From Deltaproteobacteria bacterium (GTDB lineage Bacteria > Desulfobacterota > Dissulfuribacteria > Dissulfuribacterales > JALVPX01), in assembly GCA_027031565.1 (NCBI GenBank), contig JALVPX010000217.1, positions 1 through 27,467 on the forward strand: 27,467 nt of DNA, in the 5' to 3' direction. Under the pieces are notes generated by a model. That model was not told the DNA's origin and searched no databases. It worked only from the letters and a program-made list of their open reading frames with translations. The translations under genes and the position numbers were made by a program. Below, piece after piece: positions 1-7,839 of this stretch (its first letter is position 1; every line of letters starts with the position of its first letter).

Positions 1-414
1 GTGCTGGAAAAGGCGGTCAACCTGCCGTACATAACCGTGCCTGTGGATTATCCAATTGAAGAAGTGGCTGGAAGGCTTCTTGAAAACCCGCAGGTGCGCG
101 AGATTTACGTGGTGGATGAAAAAGAGCGGCTCGTGGGGGAGATCTCCCCGGGCAAGATAATTCGTTTCCTGTGCACAGACCGGAAGGGCTCTCCATATTG
201 TTCCCGCAATCTGCTTGCTGGTCTTACGTGCGAGAAGGTGGCGGATATCATGGATGAACATATCTTGTTTGCAAGGAAGGACGATGACCTGGACAAGGTG
301 ATAGACATGATGTTGAGCCGGAACATCAAGGAGATACCCGTAGTGGATGAACAAGGGAAGATCATTGCCAATGTTGGGATCCTGGACTTGTGGCGCCTGG
401 CGGAAAAAGAGTAG
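1..414 (+). CDS. Two-CBS-domain protein (start possibly upstream of window)
   Basis: The 137 residues form a tandem pair of CBS domains (about residues 8-58 and 74-134), a Bateman module that usually binds adenosine nucleotides or SAM and acts as a regulatory sensor. Typical CBS patterns are visible: VREIYVVDEKERLVGEIS in the first repeat and IKEIPVVDEQGKIIANVGI in the second. No catalytic or membrane domain is attached within the visible part. The reading frame is open to base 1, where a GTG could be the start, but the true start or an extra N-terminal domain may lie outside the window. The gene converges on cobC, 33 bases away. Its ligand and partner cannot be told from the sequence. Confidence 0.8.
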   Translation: MLEKAVNLPYITVPVDYPIEEVAGRLLENPQVREIYVVDEKERLVGEISPGKIIRFLCTDRKGSPYCSRNLLAGLTCEKVADIMDEHILFARKDDDLDKVIDMMLSRNIKEIPVVDEQGKIIANVGILDLWRLAEKE

Positions 415-416
415 CG

Positions 417-446
417 GTGCAGGTGCGCCTGAATCGGCGCCTACAC
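417..446. terminator. Imperfect stem-loop between convergent genes
   Basis: The two arms are CGCC at 426-429 with GGCG at 436-439, then AGG (421-423) with CCT (440-442) and GTG (417-419) with CAC (444-446). There is a two-base bulge and one mismatch, and the loop is six bases. On the minus strand a run of five T follows a few bases later. It lies exactly between the stop codons of the CBS gene and cobC and could terminate both. The bulge and the offset T run make this a weak call. Confidence 0.35.
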
Positions 447-447
447 G

Positions 448-1092
448 TCAAGGGGAGCCTGCCGCCGGACCGCCGATTTTCCAGTTCAGCCTTTCGATCA
501 CCACGTTGCCGTCCTGAAAAAGCAATATTTCATTTATGCAGCAATAATCTTGTCCAATACTGAAGCATTTTTGGATTGGAAGGCTCAAAAGATGTGACAC
601 TATTACCCGGTTCGTGCCCCCGTGAGCCACTACAGCAACCGTGGCTCCGCGCATTTTCAAGGCTATTTCTTCAATTACCTTGGCCGTCCGCCTTTGTACC
701 TCTTTCAAATTTTCTCCATTCGGCGGCCTGAAGCCTTGCAGATCCTGCATTCTTTTCAGAAATTGGCCGGGATATAGTTCCTCGATTTCTTTCCACGTGA
801 GTCCGCTCCAACTTCCAAAGTCAACCTCCCGTAATTCCTGCCGCACCACAGGGCTAAGCCCCCTGGGCTCAGAAATAAGACGGGCCAGGTAGAGGCTCCT
901 AGAAAGATCGCTGGAGAATACTGCATCCAGGCTCAAGGGTTCCAGGAGCCTGGCGACCTCTTGACTCTGCTTTACACCTTTTTCAGACAGGGGAACGTCT
1001 TGCTGGCTGTAGAAACGCGCTTCAGGATTTTCCACGTGCCCGTGGCGCAGCAGAAGAATTCTGGTTGGTTCGAGAGCCTTCTTGTCAGACAT
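448..1092 (-). CDS. cobC: Alpha-ribazole phosphatase / histidine phosphatase (CobC)
   Basis: This 214-residue protein belongs to the histidine phosphatase (phosphoglycerate-mutase-like) superfamily. The RHG motif at residues 16-18 carries the phospho-accepting histidine (H17), and a second catalytic histidine sits in AHGG at residue 157, with the conserved acid in REVDFGSWSG (E89). CobC removes the 5'-phosphate from alpha-ribazole-phosphate in lower-ligand assembly of cobalamin. Family membership alone could also mean a general phosphatase, but the ATG overlaps the end of cobS by 8 bases, which supports the cobalamin role. A longer reading from a TTG at 1152 would overlap cobS by 68 bases and adds residues unlike the family, so I chose the ATG at 1092. 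Confidence 0.82.
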   Translation of the reverse strand: MSDKKALEPTRILLLRHGHVENPEARFYSQQDVPLSEKGVKQSQEVARLLEPLSLDAVFSSDLSRSLYLARLISEPRGLSPVVRQELREVDFGSWSGLTWKEIEELYPGQFLKRMQDLQGFRPPNGENLKEVQRRTAKVIEEIALKMRGATVAVVAHGGTNRVIVSHLLSLPIQKCFSIGQDYCCINEILLFQDGNVVIERLNWKIGGPAAGSP

Positions 1093-1840
1093 GAGGCATC
1101 GCTGTTCCAATAACGAGAAGAAGTGTTTCACATATTTCCACCTGGAAGCCAAGCACGTCTCCCGTTATTCCTCCAAGCCTATTTTTGAAAAAAAAGGCAA
1201 AAAAGATTGCCAAAAAGATGGTGGCTGCCAACAGGAAAAGGCCCCTGATTCCTGCAAAAAAGAAGGCTGAAACCAGAGCCGTCAGGAACGCGGGCATCAA
1301 CGGCCTCCTGGCCCTTGTTCCCACGAAATGTTTGCCAAGTCCGCCTTCTGGCCTCGCATATACGGAAAGGGCGGCCAGCACATTCAAGCTGAAGCGCCCG
1401 AGGCAGGGCACCAGGATCATGAATTTCAAGTTTCCGCCGCTTGCAAGCTCCCCCAGGGCACTGCTCTTCAAAAGAAGCACCAATACCAGGGCTATTATGC
1501 CCATTGCGCCGGTGTAGCTGTCTTTCATTATCTGCAGCATCTGCTGCCTCTGTTTGTGGCTTCCAAGGCCGTCAAAGACGTCGGCTACGCCGTCAAGGTG
1601 GAGTCCCCTCGTAAAAAAAGCGTGGAATGCACACAACAGCGCACCTGCAACCAGGGATGGAAAGGCATGGGCAAAATTCGAGGCCAGCAGCGCAAGGAGT
1701 GATCCTAAAAGGAGGCCGATCAAGGGGAAAAAGGCGAGCATTAAGGAGAAATCCTTTTCCTCGAGGCCCAAGTCTTTTTTTATGCGGAATATTGTAAGGA
1801 ACTGGAGCGCGGCGACGAGTCTAGTTGCGAAGGAGTTCAT
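1085..1840 (-). CDS. cobS: Adenosylcobinamide-GDP ribazoletransferase (cobalamin-5'-phosphate synthase)
   Basis: CobS is an integral membrane enzyme that joins adenosylcobinamide-GDP to alpha-ribazole(-phosphate), the last assembly step of the cobalamin nucleotide loop. The 251-residue length is normal for the family. Diagnostic motifs are GLHLDGVADVFDG near residues 80-92, MKDSYTGAMG near 105-114 and NRLGGITGDVLG near 219-230; these acidic, metal-binding loops alternate with several hydrophobic segments. The ATG at 1840 has a GAGG ribosome binding site about eight bases upstream. It begins 60 bases after the biotin-carrier gene, in the same direction, and overlaps cobC, so it probably belongs to the acetyl-CoA carboxylase transcript. 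No other cobalamin genes are in the window. Confidence 0.93.
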   Translation of the reverse strand: MNSFATRLVAALQFLTIFRIKKDLGLEEKDFSLMLAFFPLIGLLLGSLLALLASNFAHAFPSLVAGALLCAFHAFFTRGLHLDGVADVFDGLGSHKQRQQMLQIMKDSYTGAMGIIALVLVLLLKSSALGELASGGNLKFMILVPCLGRFSLNVLAALSVYARPEGGLGKHFVGTRARRPLMPAFLTALVSAFFFAGIRGLFLLAATIFLAIFFAFFFKNRLGGITGDVLGFQVEICETLLLVIGTAMPHV

Positions 1841-1900
1841 GGGCCAACCTCACAGGGCGGCACGGTTTGGGAAATTGCGCGGCTCGTGCGCGGTCACAGG

Positions 1901-2551
1901 CTATTCATCCCATTCAGTTCTAATGCGCTGCACCACCTTTTGCACATATTGCAGTTTTGCAGGCGGGCAGACACCCAGCAGGGATTGGCCCTGCTCCACT
2001 GTCTGGCCAGATTGAAAATAGACCTTGTAAATTACCCCGGGTTCACCATCATATTCCAGTATGGTGTCACGTTTCATCAAGGACATTATCAAGATTTCGT
2101 CCCCCTTTTTGATGGAAACCCCTTTTTCTATGTTTTTCTCGATCTGCGCTGCAATCTCAGGCACAAGGAAATATCTTGCACGCTGTGGGGCGGCATAGAT
2201 CGACAAGACCTCCTTCAGGATGCGGTCAATTATCTCCTCCTTGTTGAGCCTGTGCTGAACGGTGAGCACAGGCTCCCGGGCCTCCACAAAGGCCTCGTGC
2301 AGGTCCGTGCGCACCTCAGAGATGATCCCGGTATTCCTTGAATAGACCTTTTTAGGGTTACGCTCCCTTTCCAGAACAAAGAGCAAGGTACCAGGCTTCT
2401 GGCCCCACTTTCCAGACGGGCCTTTTACCTCCTGACCTTGCTCTACCTTGAGTTGCAGCCTTCCTGTGTGAGGTGTTTCCACCACATAGTCTTCAAATGG
2501 GTGGGTGCGGTAGCGCCTTAAAAGGTCGTTTAAATTGATATCCCCTGCCAT
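1901..2551 (-). CDS. Biotin carboxyl carrier protein with two barrel-sandwich domains
   Basis: The protein has 216 residues. The C-terminal part (about 131-195) is a biotinyl-lipoyl domain: the hairpin ILIMSLMKRDT places a lysine (K160) where biotin is attached, followed by the conserved second half IYKVYFQSGQTVEQGQSLLGV. The attachment motif reads S-L-M-K-R instead of the usual E-A-M-K-M. The N-terminal part (about 22-100) has the same beta-sandwich pattern (TGRLQLKVEQGQEV ... NTGIISEV) but no attachment lysine in an MK setting, so it looks like a degenerate second copy. The usual Ala/Pro-rich linker of AccB is missing. It lies 14 bases after the fused carboxyltransferase gene and downstream of biotin carboxylase, so it most likely carries carboxybiotin between them. 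Biotinylation is inferred. Confidence 0.78.
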   Translation of the reverse strand: MAGDINLNDLLRRYRTHPFEDYVVETPHTGRLQLKVEQGQEVKGPSGKWGQKPGTLLFVLERERNPKKVYSRNTGIISEVRTDLHEAFVEAREPVLTVQHRLNKEEIIDRILKEVLSIYAAPQRARYFLVPEIAAQIEKNIEKGVSIKKGDEILIMSLMKRDTILEYDGEPGVIYKVYFQSGQTVEQGQSLLGVCPPAKLQYVQKVVQRIRTEWDE

Positions 2552-2565
2552 ATTTTTCTAACCTT

Positions 2566-4842
2566 CTACCTGTAATAGAGGCTTGGGCTGCCCATATGCA
2601 GCAGCGCGTCGTAGAGATTCTTCCTGAAATCCTTTCTGTCCCAAATGCCTTGAATATGGCCCCTGCTCAAGGCGTTTCTGGCAGCATGATAATCTGGTGG
2701 CACATCTTCGCCTGTGGTTTCGCGGATTACCCTTGGACCTGCAAAACCGATCCTGGAGGAGCGAATGGCAAATTGATAGGGTGAACAGCCCAGAAAGCTT
2801 GCCACCGGACCTGCATAGGAGTTGTTGTCGTAAACCACTATGTAGAGACCGCCGCTGTCTATGTATTCCCTGACGGCCAGCGTGCATTTCGGCATCTGCA
2901 CCACTCCAAGAGTCCCCTCCTGTATCCGGATGCCGCCAGTGGTGTGAATATAAGCCAGAAGAGGTCGCCGGGTAATCCTGGCCCTGTCACACGCCCTCAC
3001 GAACTTTTCTCCTTCTGCAGTGCCTACGGTCCCGCTTCGGAAATTGCTGTATAGCATTGCCACCACCACCTTGATGCCCCTTATCTTGGCATCTGCGGTG
3101 ATCATGGCGCTGTGCCGGCCTGTTCGCTGCATGTCACGTTTCAGGCGGGGTCCGAAACCCTCAAAATTGAGGGGGTTTCCTGACGAGATGTGTTCATTGA
3201 ACTCTTGAAAGGAATCCTTGTCAAAGAGGTTCTTCAAATACCACTGATATTCCAGGGGAAAATGATGCCCACAGGTGGGGCACACGCCGCAGGATTCGCC
3301 GTAGAGATCCGGCACCCATAAATCCTGGCAACCATATTTTTCTGCATTCGGGCAAGTGACCGTGCGGTCTTCGTTGGCCAGTGGGCTCACATACTGCTCC
3401 CATTCCTCGAGGAATATTGACTGGGTATCGACTCCATTGGCCCGGTGAAGCCTCTGCGGGCGCTCAGGCTCAGGGAAAACAAAGTCATAGGCGGCCTTGA
3501 CAGGTTCCGTAACCGTGCGAATGATCACAGAGCCCTCCCCTGAAACCTCGGCCAGCACCTTCTGGAAATTTCTCCTGTGGGTCTTCAACAGGCCATAGCG
3601 CGCCTCATAGTAACAATTCTTGAGTCCCTCCTTGACATCCTTGAGCCCGGGCAGGCTGCTTTCTTCAGGCTCTATGACAAAGCTAGTGCCCATATCCCTG
3701 TATTTGCGGGATCTTTGGGCCAGCAGCCGTTTTGTCTCTGCATCCGTGAGGCTCCAGTTCACCACCACGTCAAAGGTGGTGGATTCAGATTCCTCGGCCT
3801 TTTTTCGGCGCAGGGCATAGGCCCGAAATGTCTTGAAGCTCTTGGTGCTCAGGACCACCTCGTCCGTGGCCTTTATCATCTCATACCTAAGGCGCCTGAA
3901 AAAGGCGAAATCATCACGCCTGGCTCCAAGCCGGGGTTCGTCAATCACCTTGTCAATGGTGCCGAGCTTCAAGTTGTCTTCCGCAGTCATATGGAGCTGT
4001 TCAGCACATTTTTCTATCAGTTCCTTGGGAACGCGTTCTCCCTCCCTTATTTTCCCCTCAATGGCAGCGGCTCCCTCTGGAGATATCACCGAATAGTAAC
4101 CCCTTGACCCCATGAGCCGCATGTCTGAAAGACCTATGGCCTCAGCGCCTCCGGACCCGCCTTCGGAAATGAAAGAGACCATGGGAACCCTGAGCCTTGC
4201 CATGGCATAGATGTTCCTGGCGATCTGCTGAGCAGCTCCCGGATAGTCTTCGATTGGGAAAGAGCCCGGCGTGAAGATGAAAAAATGGATTGGAATGCCC
4301 TCGTTTTCCGCAACCTTCATGTATTGAAGGGCCTTTGCATTTCCCCAGGGCTTGGCACTTCCGCCGTTTCGGAACTCTTCTCCTCGGCCCTTTTCGTGCC
4401 CTATGACCATTACCTGGTGGCTGTAAATCTTGTTCTTTACCCTGCGCGATATGGTTGCCCTGGCAACAACTATTGCTGGATCAACGTTTCTTTCCCCGTC
4501 TCCCCCCAGTTCTGTATATGAGTCATAGACGTTGTCAAGGATATCCTGGAGCGTAAAGCGTTGGGGACTCCTTACGATATTTACGATTTCTGCAGGCGTC
4601 AGCTTTTCTGCCACCCGGTCTTCAAGGAAAGATACCCTGTCTTCTATTCGTTCAAGCCGATTACGATATTCGGTTCCACTTAATTCGAACTGGACGTTAC
4701 GGAGGGCAATAGCCCTTTCAAGAAGTTCGTCTAAATCAGCCCATTCAGGGTCTTTTTTTATGTCTATCAAGTAGTTGATACGGTCGATCAGCGCATTGAG
4801 AAGCTTGCTGACATCTTCCATATCTATTCCGTTCGCACTCAT
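2566..4842 (-). CDS. Fused acetyl-CoA carboxylase carboxyltransferase, alpha domain first, beta domain second
   Basis: This 758-residue protein transfers the carboxyl group from carboxybiotin to acetyl-CoA, giving malonyl-CoA. Residues about 1-80 are a charged, helical, coiled-coil-like start resembling the AccA N terminus. Residues about 125-300 match AccA: VMVIGHEKGRG, the oxyanion-forming EGGSGGAEAIG (227-237) and YSVISPEGAAAI. Residues about 350-480 are a linker I do not recognise. A cysteine zinc ribbon follows (C497, C505, C521, C524, with C518 extra), then an AccD-like crotonase fold (about 560-730) with TTGGIRIQEG and IGFAGPRVI. The order alpha-then-beta is the reverse of acyl-CoA carboxylase beta chains, where the AccD-like half comes first. 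It sits between the biotin carboxylase and carrier genes in one operon. The acetyl-CoA substrate is inferred from similarity to AccA/AccD. Confidence 0.88.
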   Translation of the reverse strand: MSANGIDMEDVSKLLNALIDRINYLIDIKKDPEWADLDELLERAIALRNVQFELSGTEYRNRLERIEDRVSFLEDRVAEKLTPAEIVNIVRSPQRFTLQDILDNVYDSYTELGGDGERNVDPAIVVARATISRRVKNKIYSHQVMVIGHEKGRGEEFRNGGSAKPWGNAKALQYMKVAENEGIPIHFFIFTPGSFPIEDYPGAAQQIARNIYAMARLRVPMVSFISEGGSGGAEAIGLSDMRLMGSRGYYSVISPEGAAAIEGKIREGERVPKELIEKCAEQLHMTAEDNLKLGTIDKVIDEPRLGARRDDFAFFRRLRYEMIKATDEVVLSTKSFKTFRAYALRRKKAEESESTTFDVVVNWSLTDAETKRLLAQRSRKYRDMGTSFVIEPEESSLPGLKDVKEGLKNCYYEARYGLLKTHRRNFQKVLAEVSGEGSVIIRTVTEPVKAAYDFVFPEPERPQRLHRANGVDTQSIFLEEWEQYVSPLANEDRTVTCPNAEKYGCQDLWVPDLYGESCGVCPTCGHHFPLEYQWYLKNLFDKDSFQEFNEHISSGNPLNFEGFGPRLKRDMQRTGRHSAMITADAKIRGIKVVVAMLYSNFRSGTVGTAEGEKFVRACDRARITRRPLLAYIHTTGGIRIQEGTLGVVQMPKCTLAVREYIDSGGLYIVVYDNNSYAGPVASFLGCSPYQFAIRSSRIGFAGPRVIRETTGEDVPPDYHAARNALSRGHIQGIWDRKDFRKNLYDALLHMGSPSLYYR

Positions 4843-4866
4843 ATATCAATCCAATTTGGATGATGG

Positions 4867-6282
4867 TTAAAATTGCAACACATCATCCAAACGCTCATTC
4901 AAATAGTCAAGATTTGTAACAATGGGTTCACCGGCTGAGTTTTCCCCTTTTATGACCGTTTGAGAAAGCACTGTACTGGCCCGCTGCTTGGCCTCTTCCG
5001 TGTCTGCGCCCCACACAATGGCGAGGCACAAGTTTGGATCATACTCGGTCGGTATCCTGTATGGACGGTCTTGGGGAACATGGGTGTAGAGCCTCAGCCA
5101 TTCGTAGTCAGGAAAATCCAAGCGGGTAATGGTTCCGCACCAGGGTGTAAAGCCCCGTTTTGGGTCCTCCGCAACAATGCGAAGCTCAATACTAGTTCCC
5201 TCAAAGTATATGTCACTTTGATCAAAGCCAAGGCGGTCGCCAAAGGCGACTCGTATTTGCTCCCTTATCAGGTTGGTCTCGCTAGTCCTCTTTTTTATCC
5301 TGGAAATATAGGCGGAAATCTCATTTTCCACCTGAATCCGCGTATTTACCTCGAGCAGATAGGGCTGGCCCGAACGCGTGACAACCCATTCCCACGTGCC
5401 TACGCTGTCATATCCAACATATTCGGCCAATTTTACAGAATGACGGACTATTTCATCCAAAAGCTTCTCTGCATCAAAGGGATATTCATAGAGATGTGGG
5501 TCGAAACCAGGTGCCACCTCCACGCGCTTCTGGCGGCCCGTGCTCTGGATGGTGCAGTTTCTGGTGCCAAAATGGACCACTTCTCCATGCTGGCTGCCCA
5601 ATAACTGGACTTCAAGGTGATGGTAATCCTTCAGGCACTGCTCTATCAAAACACCTTCATCGCCAAACTGACGTTTTGCATAGTTCTGAATGCGCCTGTA
5701 AACACGCCTGAAGGCATCCAGATGGTGCACTTCCTCAATACCCATGCCGCCGCCACCGGCAGATGCCTTGACCAGAACCGAAGGGTTGCTGATGTCTTGC
5801 TCTTTTTGCAGGAAAAAGAGTTCTTCAGCCACTTCTTCTGCCTCTATTTCATTATAAATTGGCGAATCCGATCCAGGAATGACCGGGATATTGAGCTCCT
5901 TGGCGATCCTCTTGGTGTTTATCTTGCTTCCAAGGCCGCGTATGACCTCCCATCGCGGTCCAATGAATACAAGGGGCCTTGTGCGGAGGGCGGCCCGCCT
6001 TGCAAACCTGAAGTTTTCGGAAAAAAAGCCGTAGCCCGGATGTATAGCAGTGCACTTAGCCTCGTCAGCCACTGCAAAGATCTCGTTCGGATCTTTATAA
6101 TTCGAAATGCGGAAGGCGTTCTTGAACTGGCCTTGCTCCTCCTGGGCAATGCGCACATGCATGGATTCTGCGTCTTCCCTGGTATAAACCACCACATATT
6201 CCATCCCCAGCTCTTTCAGGGCCTTGATCACCCTGATGGCTATTTCTCCCCTATTTGCTATTAATACCCGTTCCTTTGGCAT
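4867..6282 (-). CDS. accC: Biotin carboxylase, divergent AccC type
   Basis: This 471-residue ATP-grasp enzyme carboxylates biotin on the carrier protein using ATP and bicarbonate. Visible landmarks are ANRGEIAIRVIKA at the N terminus, HPGYGFFSEN (81-90), the glycine-rich ATP loop KASAGGGGMGI (172-182), HLEVQLLG (222-229) and the catalytic NTRIQVE segment (313-319). It departs from standard AccC: the RDCSMQRRHQK region is RNCTIQSTGRQK here, the histidine after QVE is asparagine, and about a dozen extra residues (roughly 321-335) follow that site. The length is slightly above the usual 450. It is the first gene of a minus-strand operon with the fused carboxyltransferase and the carrier, 24 bases upstream of the former. 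Only about 14 bases separate its ATG from the predicted transcription start. Confidence 0.92.
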   Translation of the reverse strand: MPKERVLIANRGEIAIRVIKALKELGMEYVVVYTREDAESMHVRIAQEEQGQFKNAFRISNYKDPNEIFAVADEAKCTAIHPGYGFFSENFRFARRAALRTRPLVFIGPRWEVIRGLGSKINTKRIAKELNIPVIPGSDSPIYNEIEAEEVAEELFFLQKEQDISNPSVLVKASAGGGGMGIEEVHHLDAFRRVYRRIQNYAKRQFGDEGVLIEQCLKDYHHLEVQLLGSQHGEVVHFGTRNCTIQSTGRQKRVEVAPGFDPHLYEYPFDAEKLLDEIVRHSVKLAEYVGYDSVGTWEWVVTRSGQPYLLEVNTRIQVENEISAYISRIKKRTSETNLIREQIRVAFGDRLGFDQSDIYFEGTSIELRIVAEDPKRGFTPWCGTITRLDFPDYEWLRLYTHVPQDRPYRIPTEYDPNLCLAIVWGADTEEAKQRASTVLSQTVIKGENSAGEPIVTNLDYLNERLDDVLQF

Positions 6283-6302
6283 AGTTGTGTCCGTTTTGCC
6301 GG

Positions 6303-6331
6303 TTTATACAGGATACCCCATGCTGCGTCAA
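6303..6331 (-). promoter_or_regulatory. Sigma-70-type promoter of the acetyl-CoA carboxylase operon
   Basis: Reading the minus strand, TTGACG (6331-6326) is followed after 17 bases by TATAAA (6308-6303). The expected start of transcription, near 6296, lies only about 14 bases before the accC ATG at 6282, so the 5' leader would be very short and has no strong ribosome binding site. The call rests on sequence match and correct spacing only. Confidence 0.6.
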
Positions 6332-6408
6332 CGCAATCGGCCGCCAATTTCTCAATTTTGAATCATAAATGCAATGGAAATTTCACTATCAGATGGGACA
6401 ACTACTTG

Positions 6409-6437
6409 TTGACATTTTGAGACAGTATCTTTATATG
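6409..6437 (+). promoter_or_regulatory. Sigma-70-type promoter of speD-speB
   Basis: A perfect -35 TTGACA (6409-6414) is followed after 17 bases by TATATG (6432-6437), a four-of-six match to the -10 consensus. The leader to the speD ATG would be about 70 bases and A/T-rich, and holds two short palindromes, GCAATTGC (6447-6454) and TTGTACAA (6463-6470). The promoter is divergent from the accC promoter about 80 bases away. The rest of the 6283-6513 gap shows nothing else I can name. Confidence 0.55.
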
Positions 6438-6513
6438 ATTTGTTTTGCAATTGCGAATATATTTGTACAATAAAAAAACGAAAATACACCACAAAAGAAA
6501 GGAGGTGGCAGCA

Positions 6514-6954
6514 ATGGAGCGTATTGAATATGGCTTCGGGCAGCATCTCATGATGGATGGATATGGATGTGATCGGGAAAAATTGATGGACCTAGATGCC
6601 ATTTATGATTTCCTGAGCCGCTATCCCAGCGAAATCAGAATGACCAAGATCATGCCTCCTTATGTGTTCAAGTATTCGGGAAAGGTCCCTGAGGATTGGG
6701 GCATTTCCGGTTTCGTGCTCATTGCAGAAAGTCATATCAGCATACACACCTTTCCAGACAAGGCCTATCTGAGCCTGGACATCTTCAGTTGCAAGGAGTT
6801 TGATGCCAAGGCTGCCATCAACCGCATAAAGAAGATGTTTGATATAAAGAAGGTGGAAATCAAACTTTTGGACAGGGGCCACGAGTTCCCCAAGGTTATC
6901 AGGACCGTGCAGGACTTCGTGCGTTCCGAACGGGTTCAGATGTCTGCATCTTAA
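6514..6954 (+). CDS. speD: S-adenosylmethionine decarboxylase proenzyme
   Basis: SpeD makes decarboxylated SAM, the aminopropyl donor for spermidine synthesis. It is a 146-residue prokaryotic-type proenzyme that cleaves itself to create a pyruvoyl cofactor. The processing site is visible in AESHISIHTFPD: cleavage is expected between E72 and S73, with H74/H78 and the catalytic cysteine C93 in DIFSC nearby. The ATG at 6514 is preceded by an excellent ribosome binding site (AAAGGAGGTGG, six bases before the start), which decides against an in-frame ATG further upstream at 6445. It is followed after only six bases by speB, so the two form a polyamine operon. The spermidine synthase and arginine decarboxylase genes are not in the window. 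Confidence 0.95.
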   Translation: MERIEYGFGQHLMMDGYGCDREKLMDLDAIYDFLSRYPSEIRMTKIMPPYVFKYSGKVPEDWGISGFVLIAESHISIHTFPDKAYLSLDIFSCKEFDAKAAINRIKKMFDIKKVEIKLLDRGHEFPKVIRTVQDFVRSERVQMSAS

Positions 6955-6960
6955 CAAGTT

Positions 6961-7839
6961 GTGGGCTCGCAATTCCTGGGCCTTAAACCTGGTCCCCAAG
7001 AGAAGGAAAGGGCAAAAGTCGTCATAGTACCCGTGCCCTTCGACAGGACCACATGTTACCAGCCGGGCGCCAGAAACGGCCCCGAATGCATAATCGCCGC
7101 ATCTCCCCATATGGAATTCTACGACGAGGAGATGCGCTTTTCTCCATCTGAGGCAGGCATCTTTACCCAGGAGCCGGTGGAAGCCCTTTTGCCGCCTGAA
7201 CGCACCATCGCTCTCGTAAAGCAACGGATCGGCCAGGTGCTGGACAGGGGCAAACTACCGGTAATGCTCGGGGGCGAGCACTCCATGACCATAGGGGGCG
7301 TGGAGGCTGCAGCCGACCGGTTCCCAGGCCTGGTACTGGTGCAGTTCGATGCTCATACAGACCTGCGGGATGAGTACCAAGGTACAAAATTCAGCCACGC
7401 CTGCACTATCAGGCGGATTTGGTCCATGGCCCAGGTTGTTCAACTGGGGATACGCTCTTGTTCAGCCGGAGAAATTAGATTCCTGGATTCGCAGGGTGCC
7501 GCGCCACCCTTTTGGGCCGTTGAATGCATCTCAGACAGGGAACGGGTCTGCAGGGAACTCCTTGAAAGGGTGAAGGGCAGGCCCATTTATGTGACCATAG
7601 ACCTGGACTGCCTTGATCCCTCTGTTATGCCGGCAGTGGGAACACCTGAGCCAGGCGGCCTTGGCTGGTATGACATGCTCTATTTTTTGAAGGCCCTTTC
7701 TTCCCAGAATGTGATTGCCTTTGACGTGATGGAGCTTAGCCCAATACCCGGCCTCCATTCAGCGGATTTCACGGCCGCAAGGCTTATTTACAAGTTTTTG
7801 GCTTATTTGCTCCGAAATGACCTTCAGCCTGGAAAATGA
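6961..7839 (+). CDS. speB: Agmatinase / ureohydrolase family enzyme
   Basis: This is a 292-residue ureohydrolase with a complete dinuclear manganese site: H107 in GGEHS, D130, H132 and D134 in FDAHTD, and D214 and D216 in IDLDCLDP. SpeB hydrolyses agmatine to putrescine and urea. In bacteria that use the aminopropylagmatine route it releases spermidine instead. Being six bases after speD, the gene clearly belongs to polyamine synthesis rather than arginine breakdown, but substrate choice among agmatine, N1-aminopropylagmatine and related guanidino compounds is not settled by sequence. The start is GTG at 6961 with only a weak ribosome binding site, which suggests translational coupling to speD. 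The next gene, an ABC ATPase, overlaps its stop codon (ATGA). Confidence 0.88.
   Translation: MGSQFLGLKPGPQEKERAKVVIVPVPFDRTTCYQPGARNGPECIIAASPHMEFYDEEMRFSPSEAGIFTQEPVEALLPPERTIALVKQRIGQVLDRGKLPVMLGGEHSMTIGGVEAAADRFPGLVLVQFDAHTDLRDEYQGTKFSHACTIRRIWSMAQVVQLGIRSCSAGEIRFLDSQGAAPPFWAVECISDRERVCRELLERVKGRPIYVTIDLDCLDPSVMPAVGTPEPGGLGWYDMLYFLKALSSQNVIAFDVMELSPIPGLHSADFTAARLIYKFLAYLLRNDLQPGK

Noticed and set aside
1093..1152. Longer N terminus for cobC from a TTG codon
   Set aside because: It would overlap cobS by 68 bases and adds residues absent from the histidine phosphatase fold; the ATG at 1092 is the better start.
2641..2827. Frameshift or extra gene at the end of the fused carboxyltransferase gene
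   Set aside because: The AccD-like domain runs in one frame to the stop at 2566; alternative frames here carry no family motif.
3577..4107. Long open frame on the plus strand opposite the fused carboxyltransferase gene
   Set aside because: It is antisense to a strongly conserved coding region, has no ribosome binding site and no recognisable domain.
4960..6264. Two open frames of over 200 codons on the plus strand opposite accC
   Set aside because: They mirror the codon pattern of accC on the other strand and resemble no protein family.
6445..6513. Longer N terminus for speD
   Set aside because: The upstream ATG would lie close to the -10 box, and the strong ribosome binding site points to the ATG at 6514.
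6438..6513. SAM-responsive riboswitch in the speD leader
   Set aside because: The leader is short, A/T-rich and shows no multi-helix pattern of known SAM riboswitches.
6592..7224. 210-codon open frame on the minus strand across speD and speB
   Set aside because: It spans two well-supported plus-strand genes and has no protein-like motif.
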